From: Limosilactobacillus viscerum | GTDB lineage: Bacteria > Bacillota > Bacilli > Lactobacillales > Lactobacillaceae | Assembly: GCF_947387525.1 (NCBI RefSeq) | Contig: NZ_CANDNW010000012.1 | Span: 1-46,192 of the forward strand | Direction: 5' to 3' | DNA length: 46,192 bases | In this document: positions 9,345 through 18,272 of the stretch, piece after piece | Layout: each line of letters begins with the position of its first letter | How positions within the stretch are numbered: position 1 is the first letter of the stretch | Notes under the pieces: generated by a model | Told to the model about the DNA's origin: nothing | Seen by the model: only the letters and a program-made list of their open reading frames with translations | Databases searched by the model: none | Position numbers and translations under genes: made by a program

Positions 9345-10718
9345 ATGGTTAAGAAAACAAAGCAAAGTCACCAGGTAGGCCATGCGGTTGTGGGGACTCT
9401 GGGGGCATTAGGGTTATTAACCCTCACCACCCAAGCGGCCTCAGCTAGTCAGGTTACCGTTAAGCCCGGTGATACTGTCTGGGGGATAGCGCAACAGCAT
9501 GGTTTAACAACGAAAGCAGTTGAAGATGCTAACCCAACGACGATTAAGAAGATTAGTAACAGCATTGACCTCATCCAGGTAGGGCAAAAGTTAACTCTCC
9601 CTGATGGGCATGGTCAAACTACTGCTTCGACTTCGCAGGGAACTAACACGGCTTCAACTTACACCGTCCAAAGTGGGGATACCTTAAGTGGCGTTGCCCA
9701 ACAGTTTGGTGTAACTACTAGCCAGCTGGCACAGTGGAATCAACTGAGCAATGGTCAGCTTCAAGCGGATCAACAATTGGTTGTTAATGGTCAGCAGACG
9801 TCCGTAGTTAATGAAAATGCCAGCCAGACTAACCAGTCGCCGGTACAAGCAACTACTAGTCCGGTCAACCAAACTACACAGTCAAATGTTTACGTAAGCC
9901 AAGTTCCAACAACGACGGAAGAAAATGCGGCAGCTTATAATACTGCTACTCCAGATGTTGCAACGCAGGAAACGGTTAGTTACCAGGGGACGCCAGTTGC
10001 TAACAATAATCTTCAGGAAACGGCTGATTCCCAACCCGTAAGCGGGAACCAGCAACCGGTAAGTGTGCCAGTGACGAATAATGGCCAGGGTCAATCCACT
10101 GGTGTGGCAACTAGCACGCCTAACATTGATTCCCAACCGGTTAATAATACAACCAGCCAGCAGGGACAAACTGCCGTAACTGAGCCACAGCAAAGCACGG
10201 CACCCGCAAATAATAATGGTGCAAGTGTTGATAACCAGCTACCGACTACCGGCCAGACTACTACTACACAGCAGCCAACCCAGCCTGCACAACCAACCCA
10301 ACCGGCAACGGCACCACAAACCCCAACTACGACTACTCCTAGTTCTGACCTTCAAACAGGTTCCGTAGTTAGTTTAGCAACCAAGATTGCTAACTCTAAC
10401 AGCGTTCCGTATGTTTGGGGTGGTAATAGCCTTAGCGGGATGGACTGTTCTGGTTTCGTTGACTATGTTTATGCCAACGCAGAAAATAAGCAGTTACCAC
10501 ATAATTCAGTTGCATTGGAAAGCTATGTTAACCAACACCCCGTTAGTGAAGCCCAACCAGGAGACATTCTCTTCTGGGGGAACCATGGTAGCACTTACCA
10601 CGTTGCAATTTATACTGGTAATAACCAGTATGCGGCAGCGGCAAGACCAGGGACAAACGTTTCAATTTACACGTTAAGCCCATACTTTGCACCAAGCTTT
10701 GCCGGGACGGTTAAGTAG
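9345..10718 (+). CDS. Secreted LysM / NlpC-P60 peptidoglycan endopeptidase
   Basis: A wall hydrolase expected to cut muropeptide stems. The chosen ATG (9345) follows an AGAAGG site; an in-frame GTG at 9333 overlaps that site and is less likely. Residues 1-34 form a signal peptide ending near AASA. Two LysM domains follow, around 36-85 and 105-150. A linker of about 190 residues rich in Q, T, N, S and P comes next. The C-terminal NlpC/P60 domain (about 345-457) has the nucleophile in MDCSGFVDY and the histidine in YHVAIYTG. It stands alone between terminators. The exact bond cleaved cannot be told from sequence. Confidence 0.9.
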   Translation: MVKKTKQSHQVGHAVVGTLGALGLLTLTTQAASASQVTVKPGDTVWGIAQQHGLTTKAVEDANPTTIKKISNSIDLIQVGQKLTLPDGHGQTTASTSQGTNTASTYTVQSGDTLSGVAQQFGVTTSQLAQWNQLSNGQLQADQQLVVNGQQTSVVNENASQTNQSPVQATTSPVNQTTQSNVYVSQVPTTTEENAAAYNTATPDVATQETVSYQGTPVANNNLQETADSQPVSGNQQPVSVPVTNNGQGQSTGVATSTPNIDSQPVNNTTSQQGQTAVTEPQQSTAPANNNGASVDNQLPTTGQTTTTQQPTQPAQPTQPATAPQTPTTTTPSSDLQTGSVVSLATKIANSNSVPYVWGGNSLSGMDCSGFVDYVYANAENKQLPHNSVALESYVNQHPVSEAQPGDILFWGNHGSTYHVAIYTGNNQYAAAARPGTNVSIYTLSPYFAPSFAGTVK

Positions 10719-10855
10719 GTTTAATGAGAATTCTTTCATCAGAAAGTAACTGACTTGTAACGATAACGGGGTTAACTTTTGGCCGCTTTCGTGCTATTTT
10801 AGCAATATGCAATTTTAATTGCTTTAAATATTAACTAACCTAGGGAGTGTTTAAA

Positions 10856-11062
10856 GTGAGTAATAAGCACGAAATCGAAGAAGAATTAGCACAGGCTGAA
10901 TCGCGCTTAGCAGATCTATGCCAAACGGAATGTAGCAGCCATGCTTATGATAATCAAACGGTAACAATTAACCCCACCTGTGGCAGTGAGATGCAGTCAT
11001 TACGTGAAGAATGCAGTCAGTTACGGGTGATCTTAGAAGCGATGGAAGCTTCTGAGGACTAA
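10856..11062 (+). CDS. Small hypothetical protein, helical with four cysteines
   Basis: The 68-residue product starts at GTG 10856, with AGGGAG eight bases upstream; an earlier in-frame GTG at 10847 overlaps that site. It is acidic, with heptad-like helical ends (EIEEELAQAESRLADL and the SLREECSQLRVILEAME region). Four cysteines at about residues 22, 26, 42 and 53 could bind a metal or form disulfides. No signal peptide or membrane segment is seen, and I do not recognise the family. It is monocistronic, closed by a strong terminator shared with the convergent gene. Confidence 0.6.
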   Translation: MSNKHEIEEELAQAESRLADLCQTECSSHAYDNQTVTINPTCGSEMQSLREECSQLRVILEAMEASED

Positions 11063-11076
11063 ACATTGATGAATTC

Positions 11077-11132
11077 AAAAAAGCGTGTCAGTGGTAAGCT
11101 AGTTTTTAAGCTTATCACTGACACGCTTTTTT
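11077..11132. terminator. Strong bidirectional terminator between convergent genes
   Basis: A long, nearly perfect inverted repeat of about 24 bp per arm has A6 on one side and T6 on the other. It separates the convergent 10856-11062 and 11140-12078 genes and can serve both. Confidence 0.9.
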
Positions 11133-11139
11133 GGTTGCC

Positions 11140-12078
11140 CTAATGCAACTCACGGAACGGGTAGGTAGTCACGTCGACCGTAATATCAATGAACCGGTTT
11201 CCCTGGTCCTCCCCATCGGTTTGGCTAAATTCAAGCGATGTCGTTGTGAGGTGGAGGTTATTAGCAGTCAGGTGGTTAGCAAACCGTGATTGCCCTAACT
11301 TTCCCCGGTATAGTTGTAATAGCTGCCAGAATGTAATTGGCCATCCCCGCCGTTCAACGGTTAACAGCTCTAGTGATGGCTGGGTAAGGTTGTTGGCTGA
11401 GGACAACTTTACGCCACAGTCAAGGTAAGGGTGGTTAGCGATCAGGACAATGTATGCTTTCGGGTATAAAAAGCGGTGCTGTTGCTGGGTAACCATTAAT
11501 TGGAATGGTTGCTGGTCGTAGATGACGGATAGGGCATGGGAAAGAAAGCTAAACCGCCGCCAGCGAAACTTCTTACGCCGCTTTGCTTTCCGGCTATGAC
11601 TAAGCAGTGCCGCATCAAAGCCAATCCCGATGCTGTTTAAGAAGTAGCCATGTTGGTTCTTAATTGCATCATTACAGTGGCCAACGATCACCTTTTCAAC
11701 TTGACTTGCCCCAAGAACTTGTTGCAATGCCTTGTTCGGGTCAAGCGAGATTCCGTAGGCTTGGGCAAAGCGGCTCAAATTACTTGTAGGAATATATGCA
11801 AGTGGCAATAGCTCTTTTTGCAGCGAGCGGGCGGCCTTTTCTAAACCGTTTAGCACATCATGAAGCGTCCCGTCACCACCGACAACCACGACCGTCGTGT
11901 TGCTTGCTCGCCGTTGTTGGCAAAGGCGCCGGGTAAAATACTCGGCATCAGCGGCCTTCTTGGTTGTTTGCAGGTCAAAATCGACTCCTGCCTGTTCGAA
12001 TTGTTGTTTAATTGAGCCCCAAACTTCTTTTGCATGGCCGTTACTAGCGGTTGGGTTAAGGATAACTGAATAGTGCAT
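11140..12078 (-). CDS. Diacylglycerol/lipid kinase family protein
   Basis: The 312-residue DAGK-catalytic-domain protein belongs to the YegS/DgkB/BmrU superfamily, which phosphorylates diacylglycerol or related lipids at the inner membrane face. The N-terminus SVILNPTASNG and the nucleotide-binding VVVGGDGTLHDVLNGL near residue 63 are diagnostic. PTSNLSRFAQ follows, where housekeeping members usually have a GTxNDFA-type motif. The C-terminal half is a beta-sandwich typical of the family. Whether it recycles diacylglycerol or acts on another lipid cannot be decided. AGAGGA lies about 10 bases before the ATG. Confidence 0.85.
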   Translation of the reverse strand: MHYSVILNPTASNGHAKEVWGSIKQQFEQAGVDFDLQTTKKAADAEYFTRRLCQQRRASNTTVVVVGGDGTLHDVLNGLEKAARSLQKELLPLAYIPTSNLSRFAQAYGISLDPNKALQQVLGASQVEKVIVGHCNDAIKNQHGYFLNSIGIGFDAALLSHSRKAKRRKKFRWRRFSFLSHALSVIYDQQPFQLMVTQQQHRFLYPKAYIVLIANHPYLDCGVKLSSANNLTQPSLELLTVERRGWPITFWQLLQLYRGKLGQSRFANHLTANNLHLTTTSLEFSQTDGEDQGNRFIDITVDVTTYPFRELH

Positions 12079-12123
12079 AAGTGATGTTCCTCTATCTACT
12101 TGCCCAAAGTGTTGGTTTACTAA

Positions 12124-12153
12124 AACAACCGGAATTAAAAATCCCGGTTGTTG
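12124..12153 (-). terminator. Probable terminator of rpoY
   Basis: A hairpin with about 9-bp arms (AACAACCGG type, 12124-12132 against 12144-12152) lies between rpoY and the downstream kinase gene. The T-run on the minus strand is short (TTTT), so termination may be partial. Confidence 0.5.
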
Positions 12154-12164
12154 ATGGTCCTAAT

Positions 12165-12377
12165 TTAGAAAGTAGTAATTTTAAAGTTAGGATTTTGCTT
12201 TTCGTATTCAAGGGCCTTTTCATCGAGCTGTTCAACATATTCAACGTTGTAATTAGTGTTATGTTCAACCATCAGCAGCGCTTCTGCCTCTGAATCAGCT
12301 TCAATGTAAATTGATTGGGTGTTTTCCCGTACAGGCCGTTTAGTGTCATCTGGTTGGAAATATACTTTAAAAGTCAT
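12165..12377 (-). CDS. rpoY: DNA-directed RNA polymerase epsilon subunit
   Basis: This is a small (70-residue) RNA polymerase accessory subunit of Firmicutes. The pattern of an N-terminal FKVYFQ, central VRENTQSIYIEADSE, then YNVEYVEQLD and a C-terminal LEYEKQNPNFKI matches the RpoY/YkzG family. In Bacillus and many lactobacilli rpoY sits directly upstream of the RNase J1 gene. Here no RNase J follows, and the next gene on the strand is the lipid kinase. The start is supported by family alignment; AAGGAG lies 11 bases upstream, slightly far. Confidence 0.85.
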   Translation of the reverse strand: MTFKVYFQPDDTKRPVRENTQSIYIEADSEAEALLMVEHNTNYNVEYVEQLDEKALEYEKQNPNFKITTF

Positions 12378-12432
12378 TCTACTAAAAACTCCTTAATAAT
12401 AAAGATGTTATTTTCAGTGATTTACTTAAACT

Positions 12433-12461
12433 ATTTTAGCACATCTCTGTTTGGCTGTCTT
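12433..12461 (-). promoter_or_regulatory. Probable rpoY promoter
   Basis: On the minus strand: AAGACA -35 (12456-12461), a 17-bp spacer and TAAAAT -10 (12433-12438) with an upstream TG-C, an extended -10. On the plus strand another extended -10 (TGG-TATTAT, 12476-12484) faces the other way and could serve the gene at 12519. Confidence 0.5.
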
Positions 12462-12518
12462 AAGATTTACCAACATGGTATTATTAATTTAAGAAAGAAC
12501 CAAACGGGGTGTAAGTAA

Positions 12519-12977
12519 ATGAAAATTTTTTGGATCTGTCTAATTGCGGTGATCCTAGTTGCCGGCCTATATGCAATTGTCCACCGGATGCTCATTAAAC
12601 GGGCAACGATCATGCTGCGGAACAGCGCCCAACAAACAACCGATACGGCGGTTAACCAGAGCCTTCAGGGTATCCTGGGTTGGAATAAAAAGGTGGGTTC
12701 GCAACTGGTTGCCGATGTATGGGGAAAAGGGGTCTTAGCATTTGAGTATCATTTTCCCCAGGAAGATGTGGGCCCGTTAACCCGCGACCAGCTTAATACG
12801 GCACTAAATGATTATGCACAAGAACACCAGCTAGCGACCGCGGAAGGAAGTAAGGCAACCTTTGTGGTAACGGATTGGTGGCAATACGAGAAAGTCCAAC
12901 ACATTGATGTTGCCTACCTGTTAAATGAGGCAACCAAGGAATATGTTGCCGATTTAAAACGAATTGACCATCAGTAA
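12519..12977 (+). CDS. Hypothetical protein with N-terminal membrane anchor
   Basis: The 152-residue product begins with one hydrophobic segment (about residues 3-22) followed by a basic stretch (HRMLIKRA), so the C-terminal part of about 125 residues is predicted to be cytoplasmic if the positive-inside rule holds. That part is mixed alpha/beta with no motif I recognise. It is flanked by the rpoY promoter region upstream and a bidirectional terminator downstream, so it is monocistronic. Reading frame quality is good and codon use resembles neighbours. Confidence 0.7.
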   Translation: MKIFWICLIAVILVAGLYAIVHRMLIKRATIMLRNSAQQTTDTAVNQSLQGILGWNKKVGSQLVADVWGKGVLAFEYHFPQEDVGPLTRDQLNTALNDYAQEHQLATAEGSKATFVVTDWWQYEKVQHIDVAYLLNEATKEYVADLKRIDHQ

Positions 12978-13048
12978 AGTGAGCCGGAAAGGTTTGGTGA
13001 TTTGGTTAATTGCTGGAGAAAATATTTTGGATGACTATTATGTGGTAT

Positions 13049-13092
13049 AAAAATGAGACTGGGGAAAATTATTTTTCCCAGTCTCATTTTTT
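13049..13092. terminator. Bidirectional terminator between convergent genes
   Basis: A near-perfect inverted repeat with the arm AAAATGAGACTGGG and flanking A- and T-runs lies between the 12519-12977 gene and def. It belongs to a set of similar hairpins in the window (also 20683-20722 and 25212-25260). Confidence 0.88.
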
Positions 13093-13107
13093 AAGATAGC
13101 AAAGGCC

Positions 13108-13668
13108 TTAGCTAATCATGATTGTATCAGCAGGTGCTTCGAACGGTTGCTTCTTGTTAATGTGGTCGTAGAATAAGACACCATGTAAGTGGTCAATTTC
13201 ATGCTGGCAGACAATGGCGGGGTAGTTCTTTAAGCGAACCTTATGTGTCTCACCCTTCGTGTCTTGGTAGCGCAAAGTGATCCGGTCATGACGGGGAACG
13301 TAGCCGGGTACATCTTTATCGACTGAAAGACACCCTTCACCTTCTGTCAGGGCACCGTACTGGACAGATTCGCTGACGATTACCGGGTTAATAATTACGT
13401 CCTTAAATTCTGGATCGCCGCCTTCTTCCGTTGGTGGAACAAGGACCGCTGCCATTTGCTTTGACACGCCAACTTGCGGTGCCGCCAGTCCAACACCGGC
13501 CCGCAGCTTATATTTTTCACACAATTCTGGATCCTGACTTACTTCCAGGTATTCCATCATTTTTTTAGCTAATTCCTGGTCCTCATCAGAGAGTGGGAAT
13601 TCAACTTTTGCTGCCCGCTTACGTAAGACGGGGTCACCGTCGCGGACAATATCTTTCATTAAATACAT
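13108..13668 (-). CDS. def: Peptide deformylase
   Basis: It removes the formyl group from nascent N-formylmethionine proteins at the ribosome. The three metal and catalytic motifs are present: [10 protein letters not shown] near residue 58, EGCLSV near residue 113 and HEIDHLHG near residue 156. At 186 residues with inserted loops it is the Gram-positive type II form. The start at 13668 has GGAGG 7 bases upstream. It appears to be transcribed alone from the region at 13680-13740 and to end at the shared terminator. Confidence 0.95.
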   Translation of the reverse strand: MYLMKDIVRDGDPVLRKRAAKVEFPLSDEDQELAKKMMEYLEVSQDPELCEKYKLRAGVGLAAPQVGVSKQMAAVLVPPTEEGGDPEFKDVIINPVIVSESVQYGALTEGEGCLSVDKDVPGYVPRHDRITLRYQDTKGETHKVRLKNYPAIVCQHEIDHLHGVLFYDHINKKQPFEAPADTIMIS

Positions 13669-13774
13669 GTTTCCGCCTCCAAATAAGCTTAATCACATAA
13701 TAGTCTACCATACCAGTGTGATGATAAGGAAGAATAATCAAATGATCCAGTAATCAGCGACTTTGCCATAAGTG

Positions 13775-13803
13775 TCGCTAATTTAAAACGAGCAGGGTAT
13801 AAT
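13775..13803 (+). promoter_or_regulatory. Candidate promoter for the UPF0223-suhB operon
   Basis: A perfect TATAAT (13798-13803) lies 30 bases ahead of the 13834 start. The -35 at 17-bp spacing (TCGCTA, 13775-13780) is weak. Confidence 0.45.
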
Positions 13804-13833
13804 AAGGTCAGAAACGGATGTGGGGGATCAAAG

Positions 13834-14118
13834 ATGAAAAACCAAACTTATTCATACCCGCTGGACCCTGAATGGACGACTGATGAGATAACAACTGTTA
13901 TTAACTTCTTCCGGGCGGTTGAAGATGCCTATGAGGTGGGCATTAGTCGGGATAAGTTCCTTAGTTGCTACCGTGCCTTTCAAGGCGTTGCTGGAAGCAA
14001 AATGGGTGAGAAAAGGCTCGGCCGGCAGTTTGCTGATGCGTCAGGCTACGAATTTTACCCGCTAGTGAAATTAGCGCAGAATTCTGCAAGTAAGACAATA
14101 AAGATGGTTGGCGATTAA
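13834..14118 (+). CDS. UPF0223 family protein (YktA-like)
   Basis: A 94-residue cytoplasmic protein matching the UPF0223 family of bacilli and lactobacilli: an N-terminal YSYPLDPEWTTDEI, a central VINFFRAVEDAYE and a basic helical C-terminus. The function of the family is not established. It precedes an inositol-monophosphatase-family gene by 2 bases, as its Bacillus relative lies near yktC, which suggests a conserved operon. GGGGGA lies about 8 bases before the ATG. Confidence 0.85.
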   Translation: MKNQTYSYPLDPEWTTDEITTVINFFRAVEDAYEVGISRDKFLSCYRAFQGVAGSKMGEKRLGRQFADASGYEFYPLVKLAQNSASKTIKMVGD

Positions 14119-14120
14119 CA

Positions 14121-14888
14121 GTGATTGATGAATTAGACAGTAAGATTATTAAATTGATGAAGACGGTTAATGAACGGACACTTAGCCGGATGAATGAACC
14201 ATACCAGGTTGCAACTAAGACCCACTTTAATGACCTGGTTACTTCAGTTGATAAAGAAAATGAGCAATACATTGATGACTACCTGCGGCGGGTCGATCCG
14301 GACTGCCAAATTTTGAGTGAAGAAGGATTGGGCACTAGGGACATCAAGGACGTAGCGGGGCACGTCTGGATTGTTGACCCAATTGATGGAACGTTAAACT
14401 TTGTTAAGCAGCGCAACTATTTTGGAATTATGCTGGCACTTTATATTGATGGTCAACCGACCCTCGGTTACATCATGGATAGCAAGAATAGCCGTTTATA
14501 TCATGGCGGACCTGGTCGGGGCGTTTATGTTGATGACCAGAAAATTGAAGCACCGGGTAACCTTGACCTGCGTGACGGCCTAATCGCAATTAGCAGTCCA
14601 TTAATCCTGGAAAATGAATATCACCTACCCGCTGTGGCGGAGTCCGCAAGTGGCTTGCGGATGTACGGCAGTGCGGCCATGGAAATGATCGGTATGATTA
14701 CTGGTGAATTAGTCGGTTATGTTTCCCACCTGAAGCCGTGGGACTTAGCTGCAGGAAGGGCGATGGCAGAGGAATTAGGACTGGTTGTCAAATCAATTGA
14801 CGGGACCACTCCAGATGTGCTATCATCTAACCTTGTATTGATAGCTACAAGACAAGCTAGCCAAGATATCGCTAAGATAATTGGTTAA
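14121..14888 (+). CDS. Inositol monophosphatase family protein
   Basis: A Mg-dependent sugar/inositol phosphatase-like enzyme of 255 residues. The metal sites are visible: LSEEG near residue 68, WIVDPIDGTLNFV near residue 85, and the C-terminal KPWDLAAG near residue 205. The start is GTG 14121, two bases after the UPF0223 stop, so translation is probably coupled. Lactic acid bacteria do not usually use inositol, so the natural substrate may be another phosphate such as a nucleotide bisphosphate. The family call is secure, the substrate is not. Confidence 0.88.
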   Translation: MIDELDSKIIKLMKTVNERTLSRMNEPYQVATKTHFNDLVTSVDKENEQYIDDYLRRVDPDCQILSEEGLGTRDIKDVAGHVWIVDPIDGTLNFVKQRNYFGIMLALYIDGQPTLGYIMDSKNSRLYHGGPGRGVYVDDQKIEAPGNLDLRDGLIAISSPLILENEYHLPAVAESASGLRMYGSAAMEMIGMITGELVGYVSHLKPWDLAAGRAMAEELGLVVKSIDGTTPDVLSSNLVLIATRQASQDIAKIIG

Positions 14889-14893
14889 TTGTT

Positions 14894-14926
14894 AAAGCTG
14901 TGACAAAATAAGTCACAGTTTTTTTA
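14894..14926 (+). terminator. Intrinsic terminator before typA
   Basis: CTGTGAC (14898-14904) pairs with GTCACAG (14912-14918), followed by T7. An ATG at the end of the T-run opens a longer typA reading frame but is not the real start. Confidence 0.85.
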
Positions 14927-14994
14927 TGAAATCAACCCCGAATGAGTGTATACTTATCCAGGAAAATGATAGTAATGAAAGGAAGAATCAAACT

Positions 14995-16839
14995 TTGAAA
15001 ACACGTGACGACATTCGCAACATCGCGATTATTGCCCACGTTGACCACGGTAAGACAACCCTGGTTAACGAAATGTTAAAGCAATCTGATACGTTACCAG
15101 AACACTTCTCAATTGAAGACCGGGCGATGGATACTAACGCCATTGAACGTGAACGTGGTATCACTATCCTGTCAAAGAACACGGCCGTTAAGTACGGTGA
15201 CTACCAAATCAACATCCTGGATACACCAGGCCACGCTGACTTCGGTGGTGAAGTTGAACGGGTTATGAAGATGGTTGACGGTGTACTGCTGGTTGTTGAT
15301 GCCTTTGAAGGTACCATGCCACAGACCCGGTTCGTTTTGAAGAAGGCCCTTGAACAACACTTGACGCCAATCGTTGTTATCAACAAGGTTGACCGTAAAG
15401 GTGCTCGTCCAGAAGAAGTAGTTGACGAAGTGTTGGACCTCTTTATCGAATTAGGCGCTGACGAAGACCAACTTGACTTCCCAGTTATCTACACTTCTGC
15501 GATGAATGGTACTTCAAGTTATGATTCTGATATTTCTACTCAGGAACACACAATGAAGCCACTGTTTGATACCATCATTAAGACCATTCCTGCACCAGTT
15601 GACAACTCTGATGAACCACTTCAATTCCAAGTTGCCATCCTGGACTACAACGACTTCGTTGGCCGGATCGGTATTGGTCGGGTCTTCCGCGGTAAGATTA
15701 AGGTTGGCGACACCGTTACCGTGATGAAGCTTGATGGAACTAAGAAGAACTTCCGGGTTACCAAGCTCTTTGGTTTCTTCGGTCTGAAGCGGTTGGAAAT
15801 TCAAGAAGCCAAGGCTGGTGACTTAATCGCCGTTTCCGGGATGGAAGACATCAACGTTGGTGAAACCGTCACTGACTCAGAACATCCAGAAGCATTGACA
15901 CCACTGCGGATTGATCCACCAACACTGCGGATGACTTTCCGGACTAACGATTCACCATTTGCTGGCCGGGAAGGTAAGTTCGTTACTGCCCGTCAACTTG
16001 AAGACCGCCTGAAGCGTGAAATGCAAACTGATGTTTCACTGAAGGTTGAAGATACCGATGATCCAGGTGCTTGGACCGTTTCTGGTCGTGGTGAATTACA
16101 CCTTTCAATCTTGATTGAAACGATGCGCCGTGAAGGCTACGAACTGTCAGTATCTCGTCCAGAAGTTATCTACCGGGAAATCGATGGGACCATGTGCGAA
16201 CCATTCGAAGAAGTCCAAGTTGATACTCCTGATGAATACACCGGTTCAATCATTGACAGTCTTTCTAAGCGGAAGGGTGAAATGAAGAACATGGAGCCTT
16301 CACAAAACGGTCAAACACGGTTGATCTTCCTGGTTCCTTCACGTGGTTTAATTGGTTACTCCACTGAATTCATGACCTTGACCCGTGGTTATGGTATCTT
16401 GAGCCATACCTTTGAAAAGTACGCACCAGTTATTAAGAACTGGAACCCTGGTCGTCAAAAGGGTACGCTGGTTTCAATGAATGCCGGTAAGGCTACTACT
16501 TACGCCATGATGGGGATTGAAAGTCGTGGTAAGTTGCTGATTGACCCAGGTACGGAAGTTTACGAAGGAATGATCGTTGGTGAAAACAGTCGTGAAAACG
16601 ATATTACTGTTAACATCACCAAGGGTAAGAACCTGACTAATGTTCGTGCGGCTGGTTCTGATGAAATGGCCCACATTAAGACGCCTACCCACCTTTCACT
16701 TGAAGAATCACTTGAATTCTTGAATGAAGATGAATACTGTGAAGTTACGCCAGAAAACATTCGTTTACGGAAGCAAATTTTGAACACGAATGCTCGTGAA
16801 AAGGCTGCTAAGCGTCGTAAGGCTGCTACACGGAAGTAA
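14995..16839 (+). CDS. typA: Ribosome-associated GTPase TypA/BipA
   Basis: An EF-G-like translational GTPase that binds the ribosome and helps 50S assembly, mainly in cold or stress. Motifs: G1 [11 protein letters not shown]2 [10 protein letters not shown]3 [13 protein letters not shown]4 NKVD and the BipA C-terminal domain. The start is TTG 14995, nine bases after AAAGGAAG, giving the conserved N-terminus [20 protein letters not shown] and 614 residues. The in-frame ATG at 14926 lies in the preceding terminator and adds 23 non-conserved residues. A TATACT element near 14949-14954 may be its -10. Confidence 0.95.
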   Translation: MKTRDDIRNIAIIAHVDHGKTTLVNEMLKQSDTLPEHFSIEDRAMDTNAIERERGITILSKNTAVKYGDYQINILDTPGHADFGGEVERVMKMVDGVLLVVDAFEGTMPQTRFVLKKALEQHLTPIVVINKVDRKGARPEEVVDEVLDLFIELGADEDQLDFPVIYTSAMNGTSSYDSDISTQEHTMKPLFDTIIKTIPAPVDNSDEPLQFQVAILDYNDFVGRIGIGRVFRGKIKVGDTVTVMKLDGTKKNFRVTKLFGFFGLKRLEIQEAKAGDLIAVSGMEDINVGETVTDSEHPEALTPLRIDPPTLRMTFRTNDSPFAGREGKFVTARQLEDRLKREMQTDVSLKVEDTDDPGAWTVSGRGELHLSILIETMRREGYELSVSRPEVIYREIDGTMCEPFEEVQVDTPDEYTGSIIDSLSKRKGEMKNMEPSQNGQTRLIFLVPSRGLIGYSTEFMTLTRGYGILSHTFEKYAPVIKNWNPGRQKGTLVSMNAGKATTYAMMGIESRGKLLIDPGTEVYEGMIVGENSRENDITVNITKGKNLTNVRAAGSDEMAHIKTPTHLSLEESLEFLNEDEYCEVTPENIRLRKQILNTNAREKAAKRRKAATRK

Positions 16840-16850
16840 ATAAATTGTAG

Positions 16851-16934
16851 GGGGAGAAAAGTTTTCACGCCCTGCTGTTATAATCGCCCTCCAGCTTTCG
16901 GGCTCTTTGCCGAATGCTGGAGGGCATTTGTGTT
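16851..16934 (+). other. Structured intergenic element A (related to 31938-32039)
   Basis: Downstream of typA: a small hairpin (GAAAA/TTTTC), then GCCCTGC (16869-16875), then a long hairpin with 10-bp GC-rich arms (16886-16895 against 16916-16925) continued by TTCGG/CCGAA, then ATTTGTGTT. The same order of blocks with different stem sequences occurs after tig. It may be a terminator, a small RNA or a mobile repeat. It also contains an extended -10 match (TGTTATAAT, 16876-16884). Confidence 0.5.
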
Positions 16935-16980
16935 ATTAGTGTCGAATGTTTGACCGTGGATCGACGGTTGGGCTTTTAAT

Positions 16981-17009
16981 TAATTAGCTCTGGTTAATAA
17001 TGTTATAAT
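16981..17009 (+). promoter_or_regulatory. Extended -10 promoter of ftsW
   Basis: TGTTATAAT (17001-17009) is a perfect extended -10 about 43 bases before ftsW. The -35 position (16981-16986, TAATTA) is poor, which is common for extended -10 promoters. Confidence 0.5.
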
Positions 17010-17051
17010 GAGGTCTGTATTTTTAATGGTTAGGTAGGTGGCAATTATTAA

Positions 17052-18272
17052 ATGAAAAAGTTATCAGTCCGGCGGTTACCATTAAAGAGGGTATGGCATG
17101 ATATGTGTTATTGTGACTATTACCTTCTTGTGCCATACCTTATTTTGTGCCTGGTAGGGGTGGTAATGGTTTATTCATCAAGCGCGGGGATCGAAATGCA
17201 AAATGGGGGTAGTCCTACTGGCTACTTAGTTAAGCAGGCCATCTACGCAATCTTGGGAGTTAGCTGTGTTTTATTCTTTGCTAATTTTTCCCTCCGCCAT
17301 TTTCGAACGCGCCGTTTTCTAAAGTACTCAACCTTTATTATGTTTTTCCTCCTGGCAATTGTCTTAATTGTCGGACGGGCGGTTAATGGTGCGAAGGGAT
17401 GGCTGTCTCTTGGGCCGATTAACCTCCAGCCAGCTGAATTTTGTAAGCTTTACTTTATCCTTTACTTGGCTGACCGGATGGATCGTGCCCGGCAACGAGG
17501 TACCCACTTCCTTGATTCAAGTGCGGCGGTTGGGCCACTGGTCTTTGCCGCGATTTTCCTGCTATTAATCCTTGCACAGCCAGATACAGGGGGCTTTGCT
17601 ATCAATGCCTCAATTATTATTGTGATGGTGTTAGCGTGCGATATTAAATGGGGGTACGGAATTGGTGCCATTATCTTTTTCCCGACGGCTGGCTACTTCT
17701 TACTAGAAAAGGCAGTTGAAAGCGGGCTAATCCACGGTGGCTACCGTGCGCAACGGTTTATTGCCTTTATGAACCCCTTTGGGAACGCCAGTGGCTCAGG
17801 AAGCCAGCTGGTAAACTCTTATTATGCCATCAGTAACGGTGGTGTGTTTGGTGTTGGTCTCGGAAACAGTATTCAGAAGATGGGATACCTTCCTGAACCG
17901 AACACGGACTTTATTATGGCGATTACTAGTGAAGAGCTAGGACTGTTAGGGATAACCGCCATTCTCGGCTTGCTTCTTTGCCTAATTTGCCGGATTATTT
18001 TGGTCGGTGTCCGCAGCCGGTCACTTTACCAGACATTAATCTGTTATGGTACTGCTACCTTTATGATGGTCGAAACTTTCTTTAATATTGGTGGTGTCCT
18101 AGGAATTTTGCCGATTACGGGGGTTACTTTCCCATTCATCTCCTATGGTGGTTCTAGTATGCTTGTCCTTTCCAGTGCGGTGGGGATTATCATGAATATC
18201 AGTATGCAGCAGAATAAGGAACAGGTTCAGATGGGACACCCCTTCGTTCAAGTTGAAGGGAGCGATAAGTAA
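17052..18272 (+). CDS. ftsW: FtsW/RodA-family peptidoglycan glycosyltransferase
   Basis: A polytopic SEDS protein (406 residues, about ten hydrophobic segments) that polymerises lipid II glycan strands with a partner class B PBP. Family signatures are VMVYSSSAG in the first segment, GAKGWLSLG and QPAEFCKLYF near residues 114-132, the PEPNTDFIMAITSEELG region near residue 283, and GVTFPFISYGGSS near residue 358. Linkage to ylbG-rsmD-coaD as in Bacillus supports the division enzyme FtsW rather than RodA. GGTAGGTGG precedes the ATG. Confidence 0.92.
   Translation: MKKLSVRRLPLKRVWHDMCYCDYYLLVPYLILCLVGVVMVYSSSAGIEMQNGGSPTGYLVKQAIYAILGVSCVLFFANFSLRHFRTRRFLKYSTFIMFFLLAIVLIVGRAVNGAKGWLSLGPINLQPAEFCKLYFILYLADRMDRARQRGTHFLDSSAAVGPLVFAAIFLLLILAQPDTGGFAINASIIIVMVLACDIKWGYGIGAIIFFPTAGYFLLEKAVESGLIHGGYRAQRFIAFMNPFGNASGSGSQLVNSYYAISNGGVFGVGLGNSIQKMGYLPEPNTDFIMAITSEELGLLGITAILGLLLCLICRIILVGVRSRSLYQTLICYGTATFMMVETFFNIGGVLGILPITGVTFPFISYGGSSMLVLSSAVGIIMNISMQQNKEQVQMGHPFVQVEGSDK

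Noticed and set aside
14926-14994. Longer N-terminus for TypA from ATG 14926
   Set aside because: That ATG is in the tail of the preceding terminator and the added residues do not match the family. TTG 14995 has a proper ribosome binding site.
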